Source: Alphaproteobacteria bacterium (lineage in GTDB: Bacteria > Pseudomonadota > Alphaproteobacteria > RF32 > CAG-239). From it: a stretch of 11,109 bases of DNA. The position numbers and the translations under genes are program-made. Shown piece by piece: positions 1-6,103 of this stretch (the stretch's first letter is position 1; each line of letters begins with the position of its first letter). The notes below the pieces were generated by a model. It saw only the letters and a list, made by a program, of their open reading frames with translations. It was not told the origin of the DNA and searched no databases. The stretch lies in NCBI GenBank assembly GCA_017650255.1, contig JAGCFG010000060.1:1-11109 (forward strand), given 5' to 3'.

Positions 1-1
1 G

Positions 2-673
2 GCAAAGGCAATGGTAGAAACATTGAAGCAGCATGATGTCAAAACTGTTGCCCTGTTTACGGATAATTCCGGAATGCGTCAACAATATGAGGAAGTCAAA
101 GATTATATGGTAAAAAATTCAGATATTCAGATTGTGTTTGAAGAATTTTTTAATCCCGGAGAGAAAGATTATAAGGCTGCTATTATAAAAGCTTCGAGCA
201 AAAATCCGGATATGTATTTATATTCCGGCTACAACCCTTCTACATATATTTTTATGAAACAGCTCAAAGAGATTACAGGCAAAAATGACAATGTGACAAC
301 AATAGATATGTTTTTTGATTTGCCAATACAGTATCGCGATGCTGTTGAAGGTTTGTGGTATGTCGACTCAAACTTGAACGGCACTAAAAAGTTTCAAGAT
401 AAACTGTTGAAAGAAAAAGGATTAGTTTCGCAATCTTGCACAGGCAATACTGTTTCTAATTTGCAGATTATTGTTGCCGCATATGAAAATGCACCAGTCG
501 CAGAAGGGGAAAAAATTCCGAGCAATGAAGCCGTTCGCGCTTGGATTTTTGATAATGTAAAGAATTTTGATACTTATGGCGGCAAGGTTACGGTGGTCAG
601 AGAAGGCTTGTTTGATAAATTGCCTTCCATCAAGATGATGATTAATCGTGAACCTGTTGATGTAAGAGAATGA
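2..673 (+). CDS. Branched-chain amino acid ABC transporter-type substrate-binding protein, 3' part only
   Basis: This is the C-terminal 223 residues of a type-1 periplasmic binding protein, the LivJ/LivK-like family that captures amino acids or similar ligands for an ABC importer. The reading frame is open to the left edge (AKAMVETL...), so the ATG at 11 is internal and the N-terminus with any signal peptide is missing. What remains shows the typical second half of the fold: a strand-helix start (KTVALFTDNSG), an NPGEKDY segment like the 'G..D' region of the family, a strand that reports on ligand (PDMYLYSGYNPST), and a late YGGKVTV segment. Family membership rests on this pattern; the ligand cannot be told. 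No permease or ATPase genes of such an importer follow. The next gene is a sugar-phosphate aldolase 41 bases downstream, with no terminator hairpin between. Confidence 0.78.
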   Translation, partial: AKAMVETLKQHDVKTVALFTDNSGMRQQYEEVKDYMVKNSDIQIVFEEFFNPGEKDYKAAIIKASSKNPDMYLYSGYNPSTYIFMKQLKEITGKNDNVTTIDMFFDLPIQYRDAVEGLWYVDSNLNGTKKFQDKLLKEKGLVSQSCTGNTVSNLQIIVAAYENAPVAEGEKIPSNEAVRAWIFDNVKNFDTYGGKVTVVREGLFDKLPSIKMMINREPVDVRE

Positions 674-714
674 AATTATATGTTAACGAATAACAATAAA
701 TAGGAGAAAAAATT

Positions 715-1764
715 ATGCCTTTAGTCACTATGCGTCAAATTTTGGACCATGCTGCTGAGAACAATTATGGTGTTCCGGCTTTTAACATCAATGATATGGA
801 GCAAGTTATTGCAGTTTTGCAAGCGGCGCGCAAAGTTAATGCGCCGGTTATTTTGCAAACATCTACGGGAGCCAGAAAGTTTGCCGGCGACCCAATGATT
901 AGGCACATGGTTATGGCGGGAATCGAGATGTTTCCGGAATTGCCGATTTGTTTGCACCAAGATCACGGCGCTTCGGTTGATATTTGTCAATCGGCCATTG
1001 TAAACGGCTATTCTTCGGTGATGATGGACGGATCATTGGAAGCTGATGGCAAAACTCCTTCTTCTTTTGAATATAATGTTAGGGTTACCAAAGAAGTTGT
1101 AGCCAGAGCTCATGCCGTTGGGGCTTCGGTTGAAGGAGAGCTTGGGGTTATCGGCTCTTTGGAAACAGGAAAAGGTGACAAAGAAGATGGGCATGGCGCA
1201 GAAGGTTCAATTGATAAAAAACGTTTGGTAACAGATCCCGATGAGGCTGCTCGCTTTGTTGAAGAAACTAAATTGGATGCTTTGGCGGTTGCAGTTGGAA
1301 CCTCGCACGGGGCATATAAGTTTACACGCAAGCCGACAGGTGACATTTTAGCGATTGATGTGATTGAGAAAATTCATCAGAAACTGCCGAACACTCACAT
1401 GGTTATGCATGGGTCTTCTTCCGTTCCGCAAGAATTGCAAGATTTAATAAACGCTTATGGCGGAGCAATTCCGCAGACATTCGGTGTGCCGGTTGAGGAC
1501 ATTGTCCGCGGTATTAAGGCCGGTGTTCGCAAGGTTAATGTTGATACAGACTGCAGAATGGCGATTACCGGTGCTATCAGGAAGCTTTTTGCCGAGAACC
1601 CGAAAGAATTTGACCCGAGAAAATATCTTAAACCGGCAATTGAGGAAATGCAAAAAGTTTGCGAAGCACGTTATATTGCTTTTGGCGCTGCCGGAAATGC
1701 CGACAAGATTAAGGTTGTTCCGATGCCTGAGATGGCAAAGCGCTATGCAAACGGTGAGTTATAA
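715..1764 (+). CDS. fba: Class II fructose-bisphosphate aldolase (CbbA/long type)
   Basis: This zinc-dependent aldolase interconverts fructose 1,6-bisphosphate with dihydroxyacetone phosphate and glyceraldehyde 3-phosphate in glycolysis and gluconeogenesis; some members also act on sedoheptulose bisphosphate. It is full length at 349 residues, matching the CbbA-type subfamily rather than the shorter GatY/KbaY type. Visible motifs in order are HQDHG (81-85; D83 is the expected catalytic base and H84 a zinc ligand), EGELG (140-144), VGTSHGAYK (194-202; H198 zinc ligand), HGSSSVP (232-238; H232 zinc ligand) and VRKVNVDTD (271-279, phosphate and substrate binding). The start is set by AGGAG at 702-706, eight bases ahead of the ATG. 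The flavin-reductase-like gene begins 18 bases after the stop, so the two are probably cotranscribed. Confidence 0.96.
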   Translation: MPLVTMRQILDHAAENNYGVPAFNINDMEQVIAVLQAARKVNAPVILQTSTGARKFAGDPMIRHMVMAGIEMFPELPICLHQDHGASVDICQSAIVNGYSSVMMDGSLEADGKTPSSFEYNVRVTKEVVARAHAVGASVEGELGVIGSLETGKGDKEDGHGAEGSIDKKRLVTDPDEAARFVEETKLDALAVAVGTSHGAYKFTRKPTGDILAIDVIEKIHQKLPNTHMVMHGSSSVPQELQDLINAYGGAIPQTFGVPVEDIVRGIKAGVRKVNVDTDCRMAITGAIRKLFAENPKEFDPRKYLKPAIEEMQKVCEARYIAFGAAGNADKIKVVPMPEMAKRYANGEL

Positions 1765-1782
1765 TTTTTGAGGATTGTCAAA

Positions 1783-2526
1783 ATGTCAAAAATTACTTGG
1801 AAAGCCGGAACAATGGAGTATCCTTTGCCGCCGGTGATGGTTAGTTGCGGAACAATTGAAAAGCCAAATATTATGACTGCGGCTTGGACGGGGATTATCA
1901 ATTCCGAGCCTCCGATGACTTATGTTTCGATCAGGCCGGAAAGATATTCGCACAATATTATCAAGGAAAGCGGCGAGTTTGTGATTAATCTGCCGACGAC
2001 AAAGTTGCTGACAGCTGTCGATTTTTGCGGGGTGAAATCCGGCAAAGATATGAATAAATTTAAGGAGTTGAAATTAAGAGCCGGCAAATGCTCACAGGTT
2101 GCGGCTCCGCAAATTTTGGAAAGTCCGGTTTCGCTTGAATGCAAAGTTAAAGATGTTGTAAGTTACGGCTCGCACGATATGTTTGTGGCGGAGATTGTGG
2201 CGGTCAATGTTGATGACGGGCTGGTTGATGAGAACGGAAAACTTTGTTTAGAAAAAGCCGATTTGGTCGCATATGTTCATAACGGATATTATACTTTGGG
2301 CAGAAAAGTCGGATTTTTCGGTTTTTCGGTCTGCAGAAGCGCAATGCTTGCCAGAAAGAAAATGGAAAATGTGGTCGTTGAGGTTAAAGAACGCAAGTTG
2401 CCGGCAAAAAAGACTTTTGATAAAAAGGGTAAAGCGCCTCGGAGAGATGACAGAAAGTCTTTTGCAAAGGGCGGCAGAAGTCCTTTTGGCAACAAAAGAA
2501 CGAGCTCTTTCAAAAAAAGGGCTTAG
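1783..2526 (+). CDS. Flavin reductase-like FMN-binding split-barrel protein with basic C-terminal tail
   Basis: The first ~185 residues look like the flavin reductase / flavoredoxin family: a small FMN-binding split barrel that uses NAD(P)H or acts as an electron carrier. Supporting segments are PPVMVSCGT (16-24), NIMTAAWTGIIN (29-40), PPMTYVSIRPERYSHNII (43-60) and GEFVINLPT (64-72), followed by the VDFCGVKSG stretch (79-87). I chose the ATG at 1783 (247 residues) because GAGG at 1770-1773 sits nine bases upstream; an upstream in-frame TTG at 1768 has no ribosome binding site of its own. From about residue 200 the chain becomes a Lys/Arg-rich, Gly/Ser-containing tail of ~45 residues ending in SSFKKRA, probably disordered and not part of the usual fold. 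The physiological substrate is unknown. The stop codon overlaps that of the opposing HAD gene. Confidence 0.85.
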   Translation: MSKITWKAGTMEYPLPPVMVSCGTIEKPNIMTAAWTGIINSEPPMTYVSIRPERYSHNIIKESGEFVINLPTTKLLTAVDFCGVKSGKDMNKFKELKLRAGKCSQVAAPQILESPVSLECKVKDVVSYGSHDMFVAEIVAVNVDDGLVDENGKLCLEKADLVAYVHNGYYTLGRKVGFFGFSVCRSAMLARKKMENVVVEVKERKLPAKKTFDKKGKAPRRDDRKSFAKGGRSPFGNKRTSSFKKRA

Positions 2527-3170
2527 CGAAGTTTTTCCAAAATATCGCTCAAAGGATTTTGCTCGGTAACCAGAATGGCTTGGCTGCCGAAGGATTTTAC
2601 TTTTTCTATAACCTTTGGGTTGTCGTCAATCCACAAAAAATTGCATGACTTGATTTTGAAATGCTCTTCAAGTTTTGATACAAAAAGTTGAGATTCTTTG
2701 GGATAAAACTTGCCCTCAAGTTCGGCAAATCTGGTATCGAAAATCTCAAACGGCAGTTGGCTCGGCGTGATATTAAACTTGGCTTTGAGCACTTGGTTCG
2801 TATGTTCTGTGTGGTTGTTGGTGCAAATGCAAATTTTGTATTTGTTATTTAGGGCAATACATTTTTGCAGAATTTCGCATTTGTCAGTCTTTATGTGCGA
2901 ATAATCGACATGATTGACCATTTTTGAAATAAAATCATCAGTTTTGATACCCACTTTTTGGGCGACATAACCTATATAATCGTATATTCCCTTAATCGGC
3001 TTGTCTTGCGTGCAATTTTCAATGTAGTTAAACTTTTCTTCTTTTAGGCCTAAATCTTCACAAACATCATTAAAAGCATACACCATGGCGTGGATATGGA
3101 GCTCTGAGGGATGATATAGGACACCATCGCAATCAAGAATCAGTAATTTCGGTTCAAATTTTTCGGTCAT
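2523..3170 (-). CDS. HAD-superfamily hydrolase (phosphatase-like)
   Basis: A 215-residue haloacid dehalogenase-fold hydrolase, probably a small-molecule phosphatase. All four HAD motifs are visible: motif I DCDGVLY with nucleophile D13 and acid/base D15, motif II CTNN (T117), motif III lysine at K154 or K158 in GKFYPKES, and motif IV WIDDN with D182 and D183. The helical insert after motif I (about residues 22-95) is a C1-type cap. Overall shape recalls pyrimidine 5'-nucleotidase-like and phosphoglycolate phosphatase-like HADs, but the substrate cannot be assigned. It lies 23 bases downstream of the PHP phosphoesterase on the same strand and is probably the second gene of that transcript. The ribosome binding site is weak (GAAAG ahead of the ATG), which fits re-initiation. 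It converges on the flavin reductase-like gene with a 4-base overlap and no visible terminator. Confidence 0.88.
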   Translation of the reverse strand: MTEKFEPKLLILDCDGVLYHPSELHIHAMVYAFNDVCEDLGLKEEKFNYIENCTQDKPIKGIYDYIGYVAQKVGIKTDDFISKMVNHVDYSHIKTDKCEILQKCIALNNKYKICICTNNHTEHTNQVLKAKFNITPSQLPFEIFDTRFAELEGKFYPKESQLFVSKLEEHFKIKSCNFLWIDDNPKVIEKVKSFGSQAILVTEQNPLSDILEKLR

Positions 3171-3193
3171 ATTTTGCTTTCAAATGCTTAGGT

Positions 3194-3973
3194 TTATTTA
3201 TACTTGTTTCTGTTTTGCCAGAGATTATCAAATATTTCTTCGGGGATTGGCTTGCGGTTATCAATATTGCCATACATTCCCAATTCTCGCGCCGTGCGAC
3301 TCGGATTGTGATAATCACTTCCGCCACTAATCAACAGATCATTTTTGATCGCCAATTCATTTACAAAAGCAGTGTAATCGTCGGTTTGCATGGATTGATA
3401 TACTTCTATTCCATCAAGGCCATAACTTTTCAGCTCTTTTATAAATTCTGGCAAATCATGGTCATTAACACCTTTTGTCCGGCTTGGGTGTGCCAAAATT
3501 GCCAATCCGCCGGCGCGGTGAATTATATCTATTGCCTCGCCATAGCCGAAAGGCGGTTGAAGAAAGCGCTCGATGGTATGTGTTTTGCCGGAAGATTTTC
3601 CATTGTCTATCATCATTTTGATAAAAGCATCACGCGCATTGAGAAGTGTGCCATACTTTTCTTTGGTAAAACCATAGTTCTTTAGCGACAATTCAATATA
3701 TTTGTGACGAATGGAAGCTTTGGCATTTATTTCGCCGAAGCGTTTCAAGAATAGTCCTATAATATGGGTATTGCGTTCGCATGAGAGTTCCGTTCCGTTT
3801 ATTAAATGCAAACCATATTTTTTTGCAGCCTGATTCGCCTCACGCAAGCCTTTTACTGTGTTGTGGTCTGTGAGTGCCATATATTTTATGCCCTTGCCGG
3901 TAGCAATTTTGACCAAATCACTCGGAGAATGGGAACCGTCGGAAACGTTGGAATGTGTGTGAAAATCTATCAT
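3194..3973 (-). CDS. PHP-domain phosphoesterase (COG0613-like, possible RNase AM/YciV relative)
   Basis: A 259-residue polymerase-and-histidinol-phosphatase domain metal-dependent phosphoesterase. The full set of metal-binding motifs is present: HTH (H5, H7) with SDGS (D12), TDHNT (D36, H37), GTELS (E62), LAHPSR (H162) and GSDYH (D220, H222). This arrangement matches the stand-alone COG0613 group. Its best-studied member, E. coli YciV (RNase AM), hydrolyses nucleoside 3',5'-bisphosphates and trims 5' ends of ribosomal RNAs. Whether this protein does the same is inference; an insert at about residues 80-145 could alter specificity. AAGGA lies six bases ahead of the ATG at 3973. It leads a two-gene unit with the HAD hydrolase. 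It is separated from the next upstream gene by a strong terminator, so it should have its own promoter in 3974-4023. Confidence 0.92.
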   Translation of the reverse strand: MIDFHTHSNVSDGSHSPSDLVKIATGKGIKYMALTDHNTVKGLREANQAAKKYGLHLINGTELSCERNTHIIGLFLKRFGEINAKASIRHKYIELSLKNYGFTKEKYGTLLNARDAFIKMMIDNGKSSGKTHTIERFLQPPFGYGEAIDIIHRAGGLAILAHPSRTKGVNDHDLPEFIKELKSYGLDGIEVYQSMQTDDYTAFVNELAIKNDLLISGGSDYHNPSRTARELGMYGNIDNRKPIPEEIFDNLWQNRNKYK

Positions 3974-3991
3974 AGTTAATCCTTTTTAGGA

Positions 3992-3997
3992 ATTATG
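3992..3997 (-). promoter_or_regulatory. Possible -10 box for the PHP-HAD unit
   Basis: On the minus strand this reads CATAAT, five of six matches to the sigma-70 -10 consensus, 18 bases before the PHP start codon. The PHP gene must have a promoter here because a strong terminator lies directly upstream, but no convincing -35 box is seen at 16-18 bases spacing (AAAATT or CAAAAT). The call is therefore weak. Confidence 0.3.
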
Positions 3998-4023
3998 ATA
4001 TTAGCAAAAGCATAAATTTTGGT

Positions 4024-4059
4024 TAAAAAAACTCCCCTTGTTTTATTGAGCAAGGGGAG
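4024..4059 (-). terminator. Intrinsic terminator of the 402-residue hypothetical gene
   Basis: A perfect 9-base-pair stem (CTCCCCTTG at 4032-4040 with CAAGGGGAG at 4051-4059) encloses a 10-base loop. On the minus strand it is followed by seven T residues (4031-4024 plus adjoining). It lies just after the stop codon at 4066, so it ends that transcript. The plus-strand flank is not T-rich, so it acts in one direction only. Confidence 0.9.
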
Positions 4060-4065
4060 CATTAA

Positions 4066-5274
4066 TTACATATAACTAGTAGCTTTGCTTTGCAGTACTA
4101 GCATCTTTTTTTGAAAACCCGCTTTTTTGGTCGGATCTTTGGTTGTTTTGCCTAAAAATGTGTATGCGCTCAGCAACAATTTGTCTTTGTCGCCTTTGTT
4201 CAGGGTAGAATCTTTTTTGATGGCTTTTAGAGTTGCATGCATAAGTTGCTCAGCATTTTTGCTGGCTCCGGCATTCATTTCTTGTGCGGTGTTTATCAAG
4301 TAACTATAACGATCATTGGGATTTTCTATAAGATTGGCGATTTCGCACTTTGTAATTGCCCACTCGTCGACATCGCCGGCGTTCTTTTGCACATTGGCAA
4401 GACTGCGAAGTGCGGAGAGTCTCTCTTGCGAAGTGCTTGCAAGCTCGGCCGCTTGATGATAGTGATTGATAGCTTTATTAAGACTTTTAACCGCAGCAGA
4501 TTGCGGATATCTGTATCCGGGGACTTTGCTTTCTTCAAAATATATTTGTCCCAAGTTGAGGTGTATTTGATGCAGTGTCTCCGCATCATCTGTTTTGTTC
4601 AACGCGTTTTTGTAGGCTATTTTTATCAAAGATGCATCTTTGCTGTTGGGATCAAGACGTTGTTCGCAAGCGGCAATAATCTCGGGATTTGCAGTATAGA
4701 ACAAAGTCTTTTTCAGCATGTTTAGCTCTTGGCCTTTTGCATATTGATAATCAAGTTTGTTATTGGCGGTAAACTCTTGATAGCGCAAGGAGGCATTGAA
4801 ATACATTTGGCCTTTTACGTCGTCGGGCAAAGATGGCGCATGAGCTTCAAGTCTGTGAATGGTTTTGTTGAGCTGCAAAACATTTGTCGCGTTCTCCATA
4901 CACACGTATGTATCGTGAAAATTTAAGACAGGTTCAACATCTTCTATATTGGAAATTCTGGCACGCATTATGCTGGGAACCATGTCTGCCTGTTCGCTGG
5001 CCTCTATCATGGACAATGAGGCAAATTCATCTTCATTATAAAAACCATAATGCTCAAACACATAACCAAGCTCTTCGTCATCAGAATTTACACAAGCTCG
5101 AGAAATGCTCTCAAACATGCCGGATAATCCTATGCTATAGGCTTCTTCATCAGATAATTCAGCATTTTCAGAGTTTTCTTTTACATCCATAATCATATGT
5201 GTTCGAAAGTCTTCAGCAGTGAGGGGTTGAGGAATTTCTATGCTTTGTGTTATTGTCTGAACATCTTCTGCCAT
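4066..5274 (-). CDS. Hypothetical protein, all-helical with TPR-like region
   Basis: I do not recognise this 402-residue protein. It has no signal peptide or membrane segment, so it is probably cytoplasmic. The first ~100 residues are acidic (many Asp/Glu, e.g. SDEEAYSIGL) and may be partly unstructured. From about 120 on it is helical and charged. Residues ~233-300 look like antiparallel helix pairs in the style of tetratricopeptide or Sel1-like repeats: a helix at HQIHLNLGQIYFEES, then YPQSAAVKSLNKAINHYHQAAELA and the following ERLSALRSLANV. This suggests a protein-binding solenoid. The start at 5274 is chosen because AAGGA (5282-5286) lies seven bases upstream; extension to the TTG at 5337 would run through the promoter. 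It is a single-gene transcript with its own promoter (5309-5337) and terminator (4024-4059). Confidence 0.85.
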   Translation of the reverse strand: MAEDVQTITQSIEIPQPLTAEDFRTHMIMDVKENSENAELSDEEAYSIGLSGMFESISRACVNSDDEELGYVFEHYGFYNEDEFASLSMIEASEQADMVPSIMRARISNIEDVEPVLNFHDTYVCMENATNVLQLNKTIHRLEAHAPSLPDDVKGQMYFNASLRYQEFTANNKLDYQYAKGQELNMLKKTLFYTANPEIIAACEQRLDPNSKDASLIKIAYKNALNKTDDAETLHQIHLNLGQIYFEESKVPGYRYPQSAAVKSLNKAINHYHQAAELASTSQERLSALRSLANVQKNAGDVDEWAITKCEIANLIENPNDRYSYLINTAQEMNAGASKNAEQLMHATLKAIKKDSTLNKGDKDKLLLSAYTFLGKTTKDPTKKAGFQKKMLVLQSKATSYM

Positions 5275-5308
5275 TGTTTTGTCCTTGTTGTTTATTAAAG
5301 TTGCGGCG

Positions 5309-5337
5309 ATTGTGTCATATTTTATTATATTTGTCAA
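5309..5337 (-). promoter_or_regulatory. Sigma-70-type promoter for the 402-residue hypothetical gene
   Basis: On the minus strand a perfect -35 box TTGACA (5337-5332) is followed after 17 bases by CACAAT (5314-5309), four of six matches to the -10 consensus. Transcription would begin near 5302, giving a leader of about 28 bases that contains the AAGGA ribosome binding site. It starts about 11 bases after the end of the preceding terminator. Confidence 0.6.
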
Positions 5338-5347
5338 GTATTATGAC

Positions 5348-5383
5348 AAAAAAGTAGGCGGAAATATTGCAACCCGCCTACTT
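5348..5383 (-). terminator. Strong intrinsic terminator of the candidate small RNA / ferritin-like transcript
   Basis: A perfect 10-base-pair stem (AAGTAGGCGG at 5352-5361 with CCGCCTACTT at 5374-5383) has a 12-base loop. On the minus strand it runs into a stretch of six T residues (5353-5348). The plus-strand flank (GTTCCCC) is not T-rich. It would end transcription from the promoter at 5452-5479 as well as any read-through from the ferritin-like gene. Confidence 0.9.
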
Positions 5384-5446
5384 GTTCCCCTAATTGTTTT
5401 ATTTGGAGTTAAAGGGGAAAAACCTAAATTTGGTAATTCAGATTTT
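5348..5446 (-). ncRNA. Candidate free-standing small RNA of about 100 nt
   Basis: The gap between the ferritin-like gene and the 402-residue gene looks like a compact RNA gene on the minus strand. A promoter (5452-5479) predicts a start near 5446. The transcript could then form three hairpins in order. The first is CUGAAUU/AAUUUAG (5435-5441 with 5424-5430), seven pairs including one G-U, with loop ACCA. The second is UUCCCCU/AGGGGAA (5413-5419 with 5385-5391), seven pairs with a 21-base loop. The third is the 10-pair terminator stem. C-rich single-strandable stretches (UUUUUCCCC, and CUCC in the second loop) could pair with ribosome binding sites, as in other bacterial regulatory RNAs. There is no open reading frame of note. 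It does not look to me like 4.5S, 6S or tmRNA. An alternative reading is a structured 3' untranslated region of the ferritin-like mRNA. Confidence 0.55.
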
Positions 5447-5451
5447 GTCCC

Positions 5452-5479
5452 ATAGTATCTTTTTTGTTTAATTTGTCAA
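5452..5479 (-). promoter_or_regulatory. Sigma-70-type promoter for the candidate small RNA
   Basis: On the minus strand a perfect TTGACA (5479-5474) is followed after 16 bases by TACTAT (5457-5452), four of six -10 matches, with an A/T-rich spacer. It begins only 12 bases after the ferritin-like stop codon. The nearest downstream coding start (5274) lies beyond a strong terminator, which argues that the product is a short RNA. Confidence 0.55.
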
Positions 5480-5491
5480 CCGATTCTTTAA

Positions 5492-5995
5492 TTATTTCTT
5501 AAAAAATTCCGAACCCTCCTGCAAATCTTTGATAAAATCTTCCCAATCCTGTTCGTGATCAAGTTCGTCGTGCAAAATTTCGCGCGAGATATGAAAAGTT
5601 TCATAATCTTTATCAAAACACATATCGCAAATATGCTGATAGGTGGCGATTGCGCAACGCTCGGAGTCGAGGTTTTGCTCTAATAGAGCCATCACAAAGT
5701 CGTTGTGTGGAACCTCGTAGGCACATCTGGCATGTTGCATCCATTCTTCGGGCTTCAACAGGGGCTTTCCGCCAAGTTGGATTATTCGCAAGGCCAGTTT
5801 TTCTGCGTGTTCAAGCTCTTCTTTTGCGTGTTTCATAAATTCGGATTGAATTTCGACTCGCATAGGGCCGCTGATAATTTGGGCGCCAATCCAATATTGA
5901 TAGTATGCGAGCCATTCTTCGGCATAGGCTTGATTTAAGACTTCTAAGAGGGTTTTTAGTTCCAGTTTGCAAAATTTTTGAGCCGCTTGTCCCAT
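5492..5995 (-). CDS. Ferritin-like diiron protein, DPSL/thioferritin-like
   Basis: A 167-residue four-helix ferritin-like protein. Candidate diiron ligands are visible: E26/E27 in AEEWLAYYQY, the E60-x-x-H63 pair in EELEH, E112 in DSERC, and the E144-x-x-H147 pair in ELDHEQDW. The heme-binding Met of classical bacterioferritin (DEMKH) is replaced by Leu here. The region SERCAIATYQHICDMCF carries C114 and C123 nine residues apart, which matches from memory the cysteine pair of archaeal and bacterial Dps-like (DPSL, thioferritin) proteins; those store iron and use peroxide as oxidant. The start at 5995 is set by AAGGAG (6002-6007) six bases upstream; a longer form to 6025 lacks such a site. It is transcribed away from rpe, and a palindrome at 6034-6043 lies in its leader or promoter. 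Role in iron or oxidative-stress handling is inferred. Confidence 0.85.
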   Translation of the reverse strand: MGQAAQKFCKLELKTLLEVLNQAYAEEWLAYYQYWIGAQIISGPMRVEIQSEFMKHAKEELEHAEKLALRIIQLGGKPLLKPEEWMQHARCAYEVPHNDFVMALLEQNLDSERCAIATYQHICDMCFDKDYETFHISREILHDELDHEQDWEDFIKDLQEGSEFFKK

Positions 5996-6033
5996 TTTTT
6001 TCTCCTTAAATGATGTTAAATACATTTTTGAGA

Positions 6034-6043
6034 GATAATTATC
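6034..6043. promoter_or_regulatory. Perfect palindrome GATAATTATC, possible operator
   Basis: GATAATTATC is its own reverse complement and lies in the 108-base divergent gap between the ferritin-like gene and rpe. Its arms resemble the GATAAT units of Fur-type boxes, though it is shorter than the classical 19-base site. It also contains a possible -10 box (GATAAT) on the minus strand, which would start transcription about 36 bases before the ferritin-like ATG. Short A/T palindromes can arise by chance. Confidence 0.3.
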
Positions 6044-6071
6044 GTTAAAGAAAAATCAATATATTGGGTTG

Positions 6072-6077
6072 TATAAT
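6072..6077 (+). promoter_or_regulatory. -10 box TATAAT of a probable promoter for the rpe cluster
   Basis: A perfect TATAAT preceded by TG lies 26 bases before the rpe ATG, giving a predicted start near 6084 and a leader of about 20 bases. No good -35 box is seen at 16-18 bases spacing. It is the only evident promoter ahead of the five-gene plus-strand cluster. Confidence 0.5.
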
Positions 6078-6103
6078 GTGCCATAAACCTTTGGAGAAAA
6101 TAT

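Noticed and set aside
657..684. Possible promoter TTGATG / TATGTT ahead of the aldolase
   Set aside because: Only four of six matches in each box, and the -35 would lie inside the upstream coding sequence; too weak to annotate.
3215..3685. 156-codon open frame on the plus strand
   Set aside because: It runs antisense across the well-supported PHP gene, has no ribosome binding site and no family resemblance; it is a by-product of the codon use on the other strand.
4237..4725. 162-codon open frame on the plus strand
   Set aside because: Antisense to the 402-residue gene, which has its own promoter, ribosome binding site and terminator; this frame has none of these.
5275..5337. N-terminal extension of the 402-residue protein to the TTG at 5337
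   Set aside because: That TTG lies inside the -35 box of the gene's promoter, while the ATG at 5274 has a good AAGGA seven bases upstream.
5385..5419. Second hairpin (TTCCCCT/AGGGGAA) as a terminator
   Set aside because: Its loop is 21 bases and neither flank carries a T run on the needed side, so it is more likely an internal stem of the candidate RNA.
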